Under the pieces are notes generated by a model that saw only the letters and a list, made by a program, of their open reading frames with translations, was not told where the DNA came from and did not search any database. The position numbers and the translations under genes were made by a program. Positions 1 through 8,595 of a stretch of 64,000 bases of DNA are shown in pieces (the stretch's first letter is position 1; every line of letters begins with the position of its first letter). Source of the DNA: CAYVIB01 sp964451365 (GTDB lineage: Bacteria > Pseudomonadota > Gammaproteobacteria > Pseudomonadales > Cellvibrionaceae); contig CAYVIB010000009.1 of the NCBI GenBank assembly GCA_964451365.1, forward strand, positions 1-64,000. Direction: 5' to 3'.

Positions 1-62
1 GGATTCGAACCCCTGTTACCGCCGTGAAAGGGCGGTGTCCTAGGCCTCTAGACGAAGGGGAC
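1..62 (-). tRNA. tRNA-Glu (anticodon UUC), 3' end cut by window
   Basis: The reverse complement begins GTCCCCTTCGTCTAGAGGCC and continues with a D-loop, an anticodon stem-loop CGCCCTTTCACGGCG with TTC at the anticodon, and a T-loop GGTTCGAATCC. This is the canonical bacterial tRNA-Glu. The window begins inside the T-stem, so the 3' side of the acceptor stem is missing. A strong promoter lies directly upstream (103-131). Confidence 0.95.
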
Positions 63-102
63 ACAGTCAAGCTGCACATTCGTCGTGTCAGAAGAGGGGC
101 GC

Positions 103-131
103 ATTCTATTTAGCCTTGCTGAGGCTGTCAA
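103..131 (-). promoter_or_regulatory. sigma-70 promoter of the tRNA-Glu gene
   Basis: Read on the minus strand, TTGACA (126-131) is followed after 17 bases by TAGAAT (103-108). A GC-rich discriminator (GCGCCCCTC) comes next. That combination is typical of stringently controlled stable-RNA promoters. Transcription would begin near 96, giving a leader of about 34 nt before the mature tRNA 5' end at 62. Confidence 0.8.
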
Positions 132-520
132 TAGTTTTAACGACAGTGTCGAAAGGTGCTCCTGTTACTCTATTTAACTGGACTATTCACAGCCAATGGC
201 CGAACATTTAATTAACGCGATTAACTGGATTATTCGAACTCATCAGCTATCTTTTAACCTCTCTCGGCACAGTTTTCGGCACCGTAAGTGCTGGCGCCGG
301 TAACAACATACCGCGTAGTTAATTGCACGCCGGCACAATATTAAGTTGCAAGGCCGGACTCTACTGACTAGCCTTGAATAAAGACCCAGTTCAGGACGTA
401 CTGTCGTTTTCAAAGAGCTAAAGCATTGAAAATGTGGAAGTTTTATAACCACGCTTTATAAGCGACTCCGCCGGAGCAGCAGGAAGAACTGTTACTGGAT
501 GAGATTGATTAAGTAGCCCT
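132..520. other. intergenic region without a convincing gene
   Basis: This is about 390 bases between the tRNA promoter and the first protein gene. A 69-codon minus-strand frame (243-452) has no family resemblance and low-complexity composition. At 462-512 a plus-strand frame reads ATPPEQQEELLLDEID and then a stop. It has a stop just upstream and no start codon, so it is at most a remnant. Confidence 0.5.
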
Positions 521-1312
521 ATGTCATCGGTAAGCACTGTCGCGATCATCGTTGTTATGCTCGCTTTGCTTGTTTGCTATGCCTTTATCTCTCAGGCCAT
601 CCACAACAAGCGGGAGCTGCGGAAGCGGCTGGTGGCCGCCCTCAGATCGCGCGCCAAGACATTCAAATATGTTCTCGATAGTTTCCCCCCCGGCTTCCTG
701 TCCCGGGACATGACCCTCCTGGTGCAAAAAACGCTGGTGGAAGCCCTGGAGCAATTGACCAAATTGGAACCGCGCACCCAGGCCCACGCCCAGAATTTGC
801 AGGAAGCATCGCAGCGCATGTCCGCCACCCTGCAGGAATCGGCGACCCCGCCCGCGCAACCGTTCCAAAGCCCGCAAAAAATCCGGGAAGCGCGCATGCT
901 GTTGGAGGAACTCCATCGGTTTATTTTCAAAATGGAGATGAAAGGCAGTTTGACCCGCGCCCAGGCGGATGTTTATCGCAACGAACTGAAAAGGCTGACC
1001 CAGCGTACCACTGTGGATTCTTACATGCTGAACGGTCGAATCGCACAGGAAAACAGCAAACTCCGGCTGGCCGTCCACTACTTCGAACTCGCCCTTGATC
1101 TGCTGTTTCGCGAGGGCCTGACCCAGACCTATTCGGAAATCGTGCAAAACCTGCGCGAGCAGATTTCACGCCTCAAATCGCTGGCGGATCAGGAATCCGA
1201 GGTGGAAAAACCCTCGGACCAGCAGATGGCGGAAAAAGCGGAAATCGCCAACGAATGGAATGAGTTTGCGCAGAAGGACAACCAGTGGAAGAAAAAAAGG
1301 ATTTACGATTAG
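521..1312 (+). CDS. membrane-anchored coiled-coil protein of unknown function
   Basis: The 263-residue protein has one N-terminal transmembrane helix (about residues 7-25, VAIIVVMLALLVCYAFI). A long, charged, mostly helical region rich in Gln, Glu, Arg and Lys follows, with likely coiled coil around 28-75 and 115-230. The anchor followed by a basic HNKRELRKR stretch predicts a single-pass inner-membrane protein with a cytoplasmic body. No enzyme motif is visible and I do not recognise the family. The ATG at 521 has only a weak ribosome-binding site. The gene converges on msrB across the palindromic element at 1321-1501. Confidence 0.75.
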   Translation: MSSVSTVAIIVVMLALLVCYAFISQAIHNKRELRKRLVAALRSRAKTFKYVLDSFPPGFLSRDMTLLVQKTLVEALEQLTKLEPRTQAHAQNLQEASQRMSATLQESATPPAQPFQSPQKIREARMLLEELHRFIFKMEMKGSLTRAQADVYRNELKRLTQRTTVDSYMLNGRIAQENSKLRLAVHYFELALDLLFREGLTQTYSEIVQNLREQISRLKSLADQESEVEKPSDQQMAEKAEIANEWNEFAQKDNQWKKKRIYD

Positions 1313-1320
1313 ACCCGAAT

Positions 1321-1501
1321 GACACTTACTTAAGCGAGTGCCAACGAATCCGGTCGATCCGGCGGGGCTCTTCAGAAACATGCCGTAAACCCATCCTTGG
1401 GGCTCTACGGCAACTCCATGTTGCCGAAGGTTTCTGGAGAGCCCCCGCCGGACCGACCTACCATGATCTTTCATAAGCAAAGCGGGGCTTAAGGAAGTGC
1501 C
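1321..1501. repeat. palindromic intergenic element, copy 1
   Basis: A pair of 28-29 nt arms (1352-1379 and 1430-1458) is complementary except for two mismatches and one deleted G. The arms enclose a short loop region containing CCCATCCTTGGGGCTCTACGG. Outer ends also pair: GACACTTACTTAAGC (1321-1335) against GCTTAAGGAAGTGCC (1487-1501), 13 of 15. A second copy lies at 6238-6518. Both copies fill the space between convergent gene ends, so they may also act as terminators. No open reading frame is evident in it, which fits a MITE- or REP-like element. Confidence 0.75.
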
Positions 1502-1541
1502 ATTTCGACCAGCCCCCTTGGCCACAACCGGAGATGAACGT

Positions 1542-1955
1542 CTAACCGGACTTCCCGCCCTCTTCCGGAATGAGCCTCACCGAAGTGGAATTGACACAGT
1601 AACGCAGGCCGGTCGGCGCAGGCCCATCGGTAAAAACGTGCCCCAGATGGCAGCCACAGGCCTCGCACATGATTTCCGTTCGCACCATTCCCAGGGAGCG
1701 GTCTTCCTCCTCCCGGATCACCTTGTCGTCAGCGGGCGCAAAAAAGCTGGGCCAGCCACAGCCCGAATCGTATTTACTCAGCGACTCAAACAGCGGCGTA
1801 CCGCAACACCGGCAGGTATAGGTGCCGGCGTCCCTCGTGTCCCAGTACTCCCCGGTAAAGGGTCGCTCCGTCCCTTTTTCCCGGCAAATCCGATACTCCT
1901 CATCCGTAAGGCGTTCGCGCCAGTAGGCATCGTCTTTTAAATTCGGTTCTGACAT
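1542..1955 (-). CDS. msrB: peptide-methionine (R)-S-oxide reductase MsrB
   Basis: MsrB reduces methionine-R-sulfoxide in oxidised proteins, using thioredoxin. The 137-residue length is normal for the single-domain enzyme. Two CxxC pairs that bind structural zinc are present (CRCC near residue 50, CEAC near residue 98), and the catalytic Cys sits in RYCVNS near residue 118. The core motif GCGWPSF is intact. There is no signal peptide, so it is cytoplasmic. It is divergent from alaA, an arrangement I know from pseudomonads, where these two genes are neighbours. Confidence 0.95.
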   Translation of the reverse strand: MSEPNLKDDAYWRERLTDEEYRICREKGTERPFTGEYWDTRDAGTYTCRCCGTPLFESLSKYDSGCGWPSFFAPADDKVIREEEDRSLGMVRTEIMCEACGCHLGHVFTDGPAPTGLRYCVNSTSVRLIPEEGGKSG

Positions 1956-2061
1956 AATCCATCACCTCTTGATACAAATTGTCCGGATCAGCGGACTTTC
2001 AGCTCTATACTGATACTGACAATAAACTGTTTAATCTGATTTAAAAGGCTCATCGTCCAAA

Positions 2062-3285
2062 ATGCAACGTATAAATAAATCCAAGAAGCTCGAAGGCGTC
2101 TGTTATGACATAAGAGGCCCGGTACTCGAGCACGCCTACCGCCTGGAAGAGGAAGGTCACCGCATCCTCAAGCTCAACATAGGCAACCCGGCCCCGTTTG
2201 GATTTGACGCGCCGGACGAAATCATTACCGATGTGATTCATAATATCCGGTCCGCCCAGGGTTATACCGAATCGAAGGGGCTTTTCCCAGCGCGCAAGGC
2301 CATCATGCACGAATGCCAGAGGCTGGATATTCCGGGCGTGGAAATCGATGATATCTTTCTCGGTAACGGCGTGTCGGAACTTATTGTGATGGCGAACCAG
2401 GCGCTGCTGAATGACGGCGACGAAGTTCTGATTCCCTCTCCCGATTACCCCTTGTGGACGGCGGCCGTCAACTTGGCTGGCGGCAAACCGGTGCATTACA
2501 TCTGCGACGAGCAATCCGACTGGTTTCCCGACCTGGAAGATATTCGCGGCAAAATCACCGATAAGACCAGGGCGATCGTGGTGATCAACCCCAACAACCC
2601 TACCGGCGCGGTTTACAGCCAGGATCTGCTGGAAGGCATCGTACAGATTGCGCGCGATCATCACCTGGTGATTTTTGCCGATGAAATTTACAGTAAAATT
2701 CTCTATGACGACGCCACCTTTATTCCTATCGGCCGACTGGCGACCGATGTGGTTTGCGTGAGTTTTAACGGCCTGTCAAAGTCCTACCGCCTCGCTGGCT
2801 TCCGCTCGGGCTGGCTGGTCTTCAGCGGCGCCAAGGAGCTGGCTCCGGAATTTATGAAGGGAATCGAAATGTTGTCGTCCATGCGGCTGTGCGCGAACGT
2901 ACCGGCCATGTTCGCGGTTCAGACGGCGCTCGGGGGCTACCAGAGCATTAACGAACTGATCCTTCCCGGCGGCCGGTTGCGCGAGCAGCGGGATATCGCC
3001 TGGTCCGGCATTTGCGATATCCCCGGTGTCAGCTGTGTCAAACCCAAGGGCGCTATTTACCTGTTTCCCAGGATTGACCGGAAAATGTACCACTACGAAG
3101 ACGATCAGCAATTGATCCTCGACTTCCTTGTCAAGGAAAAAATTCTCCTCGTCCAGGGAACGGCGTTTAACTGGCGGGAGCCGGATCACTTCCGTGTGGT
3201 CTTTTTGCCCCAGGCTGACGAACTGAAACGTGCCGTCAATGCCCTGGGCCGTTTTTTACAGCACTACAAACCCGGCCAGGAATAA
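2062..3285 (+). CDS. alaA: alanine/glutamate-pyruvate aminotransferase AlaA
   Basis: This is a class I/II pyridoxal-phosphate aminotransferase that makes alanine from pyruvate and glutamate. The 407 residues match the family. The N-terminal YDIRGPVLEHAYRLEEEGH is characteristic of AlaA (YfbQ). The PLP-binding lysine is in SFNGLSKSYRLAGFRSGW (about residue 240), and NPNNPTGAVY is the conserved substrate/PLP-binding loop. The ATG at 2062 is the first in frame after the divergent msrB promoter region. A small unknown gene follows 25 bases downstream and is probably co-transcribed. Confidence 0.93.
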   Translation: MQRINKSKKLEGVCYDIRGPVLEHAYRLEEEGHRILKLNIGNPAPFGFDAPDEIITDVIHNIRSAQGYTESKGLFPARKAIMHECQRLDIPGVEIDDIFLGNGVSELIVMANQALLNDGDEVLIPSPDYPLWTAAVNLAGGKPVHYICDEQSDWFPDLEDIRGKITDKTRAIVVINPNNPTGAVYSQDLLEGIVQIARDHHLVIFADEIYSKILYDDATFIPIGRLATDVVCVSFNGLSKSYRLAGFRSGWLVFSGAKELAPEFMKGIEMLSSMRLCANVPAMFAVQTALGGYQSINELILPGGRLREQRDIAWSGICDIPGVSCVKPKGAIYLFPRIDRKMYHYEDDQQLILDFLVKEKILLVQGTAFNWREPDHFRVVFLPQADELKRAVNALGRFLQHYKPGQE

Positions 3286-3310
3286 CCACCGGAAACGAGC
3301 ACCGCCAGGC

Positions 3311-3790
3311 ATGAGTGATTTGCATATCGACGACTTTTGCAAGGACAGCGCCAGGATTTTGGTGGCGCTGTACGCAAAGTTTCCACAAAAACTGATTTTA
3401 TATGTGGAGGATATCGCGGGGCCGGACCAACCGGATGAATTCGGCCTGCACAGCCCGCGACACCAGGCCTGCTTCAGCACCATGTTATGGCTGGCGGAAA
3501 CCGATTATATTTCGTATATCCAGCCCGTTCGCCAGGAAGCGCTCGAGGGGGCCACACTTACCCATCGCGGCTTTACTTTTCTCGCAAGCCGGGATACGAC
3601 AGGCCCGGCTTATGCCAGTGATACAGAAAACAGCCTTGAGCCGGAAAGGACGAACAGCCCAGAGCCAGGACAAATAAAAAACCCGGAAACACGGATAGAA
3701 AAAATAAGGAGGGAGTTACGCGAAGGGAGTTCCGAAACGTTAAAAAAACTCATGCTGGAGTATTTCAATTCTTCCAGAAGTTTTAGCTAA
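3311..3790 (+). CDS. small protein of unknown function, winged-helix-like N-terminus
   Basis: The ATG at 3311 gives 159 residues (MSDLHIDDFCKDSARILVAL...). An earlier in-frame ATG lies inside alaA and is unlikely to be used. Residues 10-95 (ILVALYAKFPQKLILYVEDI, then MLWLAETDYISY and LTHRGFTFL) resemble a winged-helix fold, which is a guess from pattern. The tail from about 100 is polar and repetitive (SLEPERTNSPEPGQIKNPE), then helical. It follows alaA by 25 bases. I do not recognise a named family. Confidence 0.65.
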   Translation: MSDLHIDDFCKDSARILVALYAKFPQKLILYVEDIAGPDQPDEFGLHSPRHQACFSTMLWLAETDYISYIQPVRQEALEGATLTHRGFTFLASRDTTGPAYASDTENSLEPERTNSPEPGQIKNPETRIEKIRRELREGSSETLKKLMLEYFNSSRSFS

Positions 3791-4039
3791 ACCTTCCCAG
3801 CCAGCAATTATTGTTTGTTTTTTGCACTAATCCGATTGGCAACAACCCTAAATCCGCTCATTCCCATTCCTTTGCAGCAAACATTATTAATTTTTTGTTA
3901 CCTTCGGCTGGTATCCGGCAGAGCCATGTCATACTATTCAGAAAAATAATAACGGGCCGCAAAACGTGTCCTCCGCCTTAATAATCAATAAAAATGTTTG
4001 GACCGGCAAATACAGGCAAGGGGCTGGAACAATTTAATT

Positions 4040-6253
4040 ATGAGCTGGGAATCAGAATTATTTGCAACAATTCTCGATGTTCTTGTTGTCGCTCTCGCCA
4101 TTCTCGCGCTCATCTTTTATTTACGTCACCGCCACGCGGTTTCGTCCCAGGGGTACACGGGTGGCTTCGTCATTATCCTGGTCGGTATGGGCGCGATATC
4201 GACTTATTATTTTTCCGACCTGTTGATCCGGTTTGTCCCCCCGTTTCAACAGACTCGCACCGCCGCAATGCAGCACGATCCGCACCTGGATTGGGCGTGG
4301 TATTTTGTGCTGGTGGGAAATATTGCCGTTTATCTTGGGTTGCTGGTTTTATTTACCACACTCATTCCAAAATCCTCGCGTTACCTGTCAGAACTGGAAC
4401 AGTTAAAAAACGAGTTTTGCAATAAAAATACTGAACTGGAGAGCATGGTTTCCGAGCGCACTAGAGCGCTGACCGAAAGCAATCAAAAGCTGCGTAAAGT
4501 GGTTGACGATCATAATGTTTCCAAAATTGCCCTGCTCCAGAGCGAAAAGAAATTTCGCACACTTTTCGATGAGAGCCCCACGATTTTTCTGACCCTGACC
4601 CCGGACCAGGTTATCTCCGATATCAGCCTGTACGGAGCCCGGGTGCTGGGCCTTAGCACAGTTGAAATCGTTGGCAAGGATTTTTCCAGTCTCCTTTTCC
4701 CCGAGGAGAAAACCCAGCACTGCCAGTTTATCGATCGCTGTTTTATCGAAAGCTCCCGAAACGCCACTACGCAAATGCGCTTTCAACTACAAAGTGGCGA
4801 GACTATCTGGGTCAAAGTCACCGCCAGCGTTATTCAGGAAACCGGCGCGGATGAATACCTGCTGATGGTTTGCCAGGATATCAGTGAATCGAAAAAACTG
4901 GCGGAAACCCTTAAATTTCAGGCAAGTCACGACGACCTGACCAAACTTTACAATCGCCGTGCGCTGGAACAGTATCTCAACGATATTTTCGAAAGGCAGT
5001 CACTTTTTTCCAAACCGGCAGCCTTTTTCTACATTGATGTTGACCAATTAAAGGTGGTAAATGATACCTGTGGCCATATTGCCGGCGACGAATTGTTGAA
5101 GCAACTCGTCACTGTAATTACCGACGCCAGCAAAAGCCACGACATGTTTGCCAGGATCGGCGCTGATGAATTCGCCATAATCAAGGAGAACACATCAAAA
5201 GAGGAAGCCCTGGGAATCGCGGAAACGATTCGCAACGCGGCGGAAGACCTGACTTTCATCTGGGGAAGCCAGAGCTTCAGGCAAAGCGTCAGTATCGGTA
5301 TTGCCCTGACCTCGCCACGTATCTGTACGCTGACGGATATTTTCGGCGCGGCGGACGCGGCCTGTTATCTGGCGAAAGAAGCCGGCCGCAACCGGGTGGT
5401 GTTGCACAAGGAAAGCCGCGAGGCGGTAGAGGACAGCCGCCACGATATGCACTGGGTAAGTCGCCTTCAGCGGGCCCTGGAGGAAGACCGCTTCGAATTG
5501 TTTTTCCAACCGATTGTTAACCTGCGCAATCCCTACGACGACTATATACACTATGAAATGCTGCTTCGCGGGATCGACAGCGAAGGCAGGCATATACAAC
5601 CGGACATCTTTCTGCCGGCGGCGGAACGGTTCGGTATTTCAAACCAGATCGATTTATGGGTGGTCAGCAGTACGCTGGAGTTTCTCAGGAAGAGCCCGCG
5701 ACATACCCGCAAGCTGCAATGCTGCTCCATCAACCTGTCCTCGAATTCTCTCGCCAACGATCAAACCCGAAGCGCGATCAAGCAACTGGTGATTCGGGCG
5801 GGAATTCCTATCAATAAAATCTGCTTTGAAATTACCGAAACCAGCGCGATCCGCAACTTGACCGAAGCCACGGAATTTATCGAGGATCTCAAGGCCCTGG
5901 GCTGTCGCTTTGCCCTGGATGATTTCGGCACGGGTTTTTCTTCACTGGGATATTTGAAGGCATTGGCCGTGGACTACCTGAAAATCGACGGCTCCTTTGT
6001 CAAGGATATTGTGGAAGATCGAATTGACCGGGCGATGGTCACCGCCATTTCCAGCATCGGCCGCGCGATGGATATCACCACGATAGCGGAATATGTGGAA
6101 AACGAACAAACACTGAAAACGTTGATTTCCATCGACGTGGATCTCGGTCAGGGCATTGGTCTGGCCAAGCCGATGCCTTTGTCCAGCATCCACAAATTTT
6201 ATCGCACCGATGAACCGGTAAGCCCGAGTCCTGAAAGGGACTTCCCCAAGTGA
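4040..6253 (+). CDS. membrane PAS-GGDEF-EAL protein (c-di-GMP turnover)
   Basis: The ATG at 4040 gives 737 residues; a TTG 14 codons upstream is less likely. Three membrane helices (about 8-27, 41-60, 86-108) are followed by a coiled coil (115-165), a PAS domain (about 175-295), a GGDEF domain (300-460) and an EAL domain (480-720). The GGDEF signature reads GADEF and the inhibitory site reads KSHD instead of RxxD, so cyclase activity is doubtful. The EAL domain has EML at its signature but keeps EITETS, DDFGTGFSSL, LKIDGSFV and AEYVE, so phosphodiesterase activity is plausible. The last codons overlap the left end of the palindromic element at 6238. Confidence 0.9.
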   Translation: MSWESELFATILDVLVVALAILALIFYLRHRHAVSSQGYTGGFVIILVGMGAISTYYFSDLLIRFVPPFQQTRTAAMQHDPHLDWAWYFVLVGNIAVYLGLLVLFTTLIPKSSRYLSELEQLKNEFCNKNTELESMVSERTRALTESNQKLRKVVDDHNVSKIALLQSEKKFRTLFDESPTIFLTLTPDQVISDISLYGARVLGLSTVEIVGKDFSSLLFPEEKTQHCQFIDRCFIESSRNATTQMRFQLQSGETIWVKVTASVIQETGADEYLLMVCQDISESKKLAETLKFQASHDDLTKLYNRRALEQYLNDIFERQSLFSKPAAFFYIDVDQLKVVNDTCGHIAGDELLKQLVTVITDASKSHDMFARIGADEFAIIKENTSKEEALGIAETIRNAAEDLTFIWGSQSFRQSVSIGIALTSPRICTLTDIFGAADAACYLAKEAGRNRVVLHKESREAVEDSRHDMHWVSRLQRALEEDRFELFFQPIVNLRNPYDDYIHYEMLLRGIDSEGRHIQPDIFLPAAERFGISNQIDLWVVSSTLEFLRKSPRHTRKLQCCSINLSSNSLANDQTRSAIKQLVIRAGIPINKICFEITETSAIRNLTEATEFIEDLKALGCRFALDDFGTGFSSLGYLKALAVDYLKIDGSFVKDIVEDRIDRAMVTAISSIGRAMDITTIAEYVENEQTLKTLISIDVDLGQGIGLAKPMPLSSIHKFYRTDEPVSPSPERDFPK

Positions 6254-6518
6254 AAATTTTTTATATAACCGTGCCAACAAATCCGATCGGTCCGGTGGGG
6301 GCTCTTCAGAAACACGCCGTATACCCATCCCTGGGGGCTCTACGGACAACTTGCTTCGCTTGCAAGGCCGGAGTTTGTCTTCCGTGACAAACTCGTAAAC
6401 CGGCAAAAAGCAGTGCTTTTTGTTTTCCCGGTTTACCCATGTTGCCGAAGGTTTCTGAAGAGCCCCCACCGAACCGACCTACCATGGTCTTTTCCATCAA
6501 AGCTCGCTTAAGGAAGCC
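6238..6518. repeat. palindromic intergenic element, copy 2, with extra hairpins
   Basis: The arms 6285-6313 and 6451-6479 are complementary at 27 of 29 positions. Between them lies the same CCCATCC...GGGGGCTCTACGG core as in copy 1, plus about 90 extra bases. These hold further stem-loops: CTTGC/GCAAG, GAGTTTGTC/GACAAACTC, and AAACCGG...CCGGTTT around AAAAAGCA/TGCTTTTT. The right end (6506-6518) matches that of copy 1 and lies 2 bases from the stop codon of the converging methyltransferase gene. The left end is weaker and overlaps the 3' end of the GGDEF-EAL gene. Confidence 0.75.
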
Positions 6519-6520
6519 AT

Positions 6521-7435
6521 TCAGCCCTGTTTGCTGTACACAAACATTTTCAGGGAAGGTTCCTTTAAGTCCGGAAAATCCGGGTTTCCGGGCAAACGCG
6601 CATTTAAAAGGTAGCCAGTTACCGCTGAGCCAATCATTTTTTCAAAACTGGATGCATCGATTTCCGGCGCGTTGAGGCAGGCGAGAAAAGTGCCTTTTTC
6701 AGCCAACAGGTCGCCCATTCTGCGCAGCACTTTCGGGTAATCCCCCCTTGCTTCAAAACTGCCTTTTTGACAGGTCGGGGGATCGATAATAACGATATCG
6801 TAAGGTCCCAGTTTTTTCAGTTTCCCCCACGACGTAAAAATATTGTGCGGTAAAAAATGGGCCCCGTCGGCATTCACCGAATTAAGCTGATGATTAGCCT
6901 GCCCAACGCTTAGGGATTTTCGACTGAGATCGATATTTACCACTGAATTGGCTCCGGCCTGCATAGCGACCACTGAAAACGCACAGGTGTAGGCAAAAAG
7001 ATTAAGCACTTTTTTCCCCGCGCAGTTTTCCTCCAGCCAACGCCGGGCCGGCTCAATATCCAGGAAGAAACCACAGTTCTGCTGGGTGAACGACAGTTTA
7101 AACTTGAGCTCACCGCGCCGCGCGAATACATGATCGGGTGCATGTTCCGTTTCCATCAAAACACTTGTCGGCGCGAGGCGACGGTAACGCCGCTGCACCA
7201 TTACTTTGACGATAGGAAGCTTTTCCATTTGCCTCGCCAGAAAATATCGCAGTTCCTTTTCCCAGTGCTCCGGGGGCTCTTGATAGAGAGTAATTAAAAT
7301 CGCAGGGGCAAAAAAATCGACATTGCACCACTGATAGCCGGGATAGCACCCGCCCCGACCGTGAAAAACCCGAAAACTTTCCCCAGACCGAAAGCGGGAT
7401 TCATTCCTGGCAAACGCTTCGACTATCGGCTTCAA
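6521..7435 (-). CDS. RlmI-like class I SAM-dependent methyltransferase
   Basis: The 304-residue protein has a Rossmann methyltransferase core. The SAM loop KVLNLFAYTCAFSVVAMQAGA (from about residue 140) and the catalytic-type DPPTCQKGSF (about 220) resemble the RlmI/RlmK 23S rRNA m5C/m7G methyltransferases, and I expect an RNA target. It lacks the N-terminal PUA domain of RlmI. The start is a TTG at 7435, which overlaps the upstream stop as TTGA; no ATG is available before residue 70. It is the last gene of the five-gene epmC operon, and its stop abuts the palindromic element. Confidence 0.8.
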   Translation of the reverse strand: MKPIVEAFARNESRFRSGESFRVFHGRGGCYPGYQWCNVDFFAPAILITLYQEPPEHWEKELRYFLARQMEKLPIVKVMVQRRYRRLAPTSVLMETEHAPDHVFARRGELKFKLSFTQQNCGFFLDIEPARRWLEENCAGKKVLNLFAYTCAFSVVAMQAGANSVVNIDLSRKSLSVGQANHQLNSVNADGAHFLPHNIFTSWGKLKKLGPYDIVIIDPPTCQKGSFEARGDYPKVLRRMGDLLAEKGTFLACLNAPEIDASSFEKMIGSAVTGYLLNARLPGNPDFPDLKEPSLKMFVYSKQG

Positions 7436-8592
7436 TGTTGATAGCCCAGCGCATAAAGTGTTTCCTCCCGGTATCCGGTAATGACCGGAATCAAACCGGA
7501 CCAGCTTTTATCGAGCTCCGCATCGCCGCTGTCCAGAATTAACGGTCGGCCTTCCAGGTTTTTCAATTTCGATTTGGTCGACACAATCCAGATATTTTCC
7601 CGCCCGACGGCACGCAACACGCGCGGGGAAATTTGCTGGTTGCCGCGCCCGACTATATGCCCCTGTCCGCCGATGGGCGTTACCAGCAAACGAATCCCGC
7701 CGCCGCCATGCGACGATACCAGATCAAACAAGGCCTGTTCATCTACGTCCAACGCCAGATCATCGCTACCGGCAACATCAATTCCCAACAAAGTACTGGC
7801 ATATCCGGATTTTTTCTGAATAAACCGTACAGTGCCGCCGGAGCCGAATATAATCAGCGGCTCACTTTCCAACTGGCCCAGTCGTTCCTCGATTTCCGCC
7901 GCAATATCCTCGAGCACCAGTTCGTCCACCTCAGTGCCGCCCTGCTTCACATGCTGGACATACTGGTTTTCCTCCGGCACCAGCATGGTGCCGAAATATT
8001 TGCTTTTAACGACGCCGCGACGAAAAGCATCCTCATCAATATCGCGAACCTCCTGCTCGCCCACCCCTACCAATTGCCCATTGACCAGAGCTTTTACCAG
8101 TTCGGCCGTTGCGTAAGGGTCAACGCCGAATACACCGGAATGCATTTTCACTCCGGCGGGCAAACCCAGCACAAGATGGCGATTGCCAATCGCCGTCAAT
8201 ACGTCCCGGGCCGTGCCGTCTCCCCCGGCAAAAACCAATAAATCCACTTTCGATGCGACAATTGTCGCTGCACCGTCTATTGTGTCCCGGGCGGTAGTAT
8301 GTTCGGAAACAGTGCCTTTCACTTCGACTCGACAATTGAAAGCGGCAAACGAATTTTTTCCCATCACGCCGGGTAAAGTGATAAATTCCATTTGATTAAA
8401 CAGAGACTCAAGATACTGTAGGAACTGTTGGGTTCTCTTCAGTGCAGGCAGTTCGTCCGCGGCCATGTTGCGCGCCGTGGCCTGGACAAATTCCGCGTCG
8501 CTGCCCTTGTGCGCCAGCGGTCCGCCCACCCCCGCCAGCGGATTAACAATCAACCCGAGACGAAACAGCGGTTTGATCGCATGCTCCGACAT
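7432..8592 (-). CDS. ATP-NAD kinase family protein (COG3199-like)
   Basis: The 386-residue protein carries the diagnostic nucleotide-binding motif GGDGTARDV (about residue 120) of the NAD kinase/diacylglycerol kinase superfamily. GLIVNPLAGVGGP at the N-terminus is typical of the AcoX/COG3199 branch. It is longer than NadK (about 290 residues), and the substrate of this branch is not established. The start codon is 3 bases after pdxB and the end overlaps the methyltransferase start, so the genes are translationally coupled. The ATG at 8592 is clear. Confidence 0.85.
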   Translation of the reverse strand: MSEHAIKPLFRLGLIVNPLAGVGGPLAHKGSDAEFVQATARNMAADELPALKRTQQFLQYLESLFNQMEFITLPGVMGKNSFAAFNCRVEVKGTVSEHTTARDTIDGAATIVASKVDLLVFAGGDGTARDVLTAIGNRHLVLGLPAGVKMHSGVFGVDPYATAELVKALVNGQLVGVGEQEVRDIDEDAFRRGVVKSKYFGTMLVPEENQYVQHVKQGGTEVDELVLEDIAAEIEERLGQLESEPLIIFGSGGTVRFIQKKSGYASTLLGIDVAGSDDLALDVDEQALFDLVSSHGGGGIRLLVTPIGGQGHIVGRGNQQISPRVLRAVGRENIWIVSTKSKLKNLEGRPLILDSGDAELDKSWSGLIPVITGYREETLYALGYQH

Positions 8593-8595
8593 AAC

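Noticed and set aside
243..452. 69-codon minus-strand reading frame near the tRNA
   Set aside because: Composition is Arg/Cys-rich with no family resemblance, it lacks a ribosome-binding site, and it lies in the tRNA upstream region.
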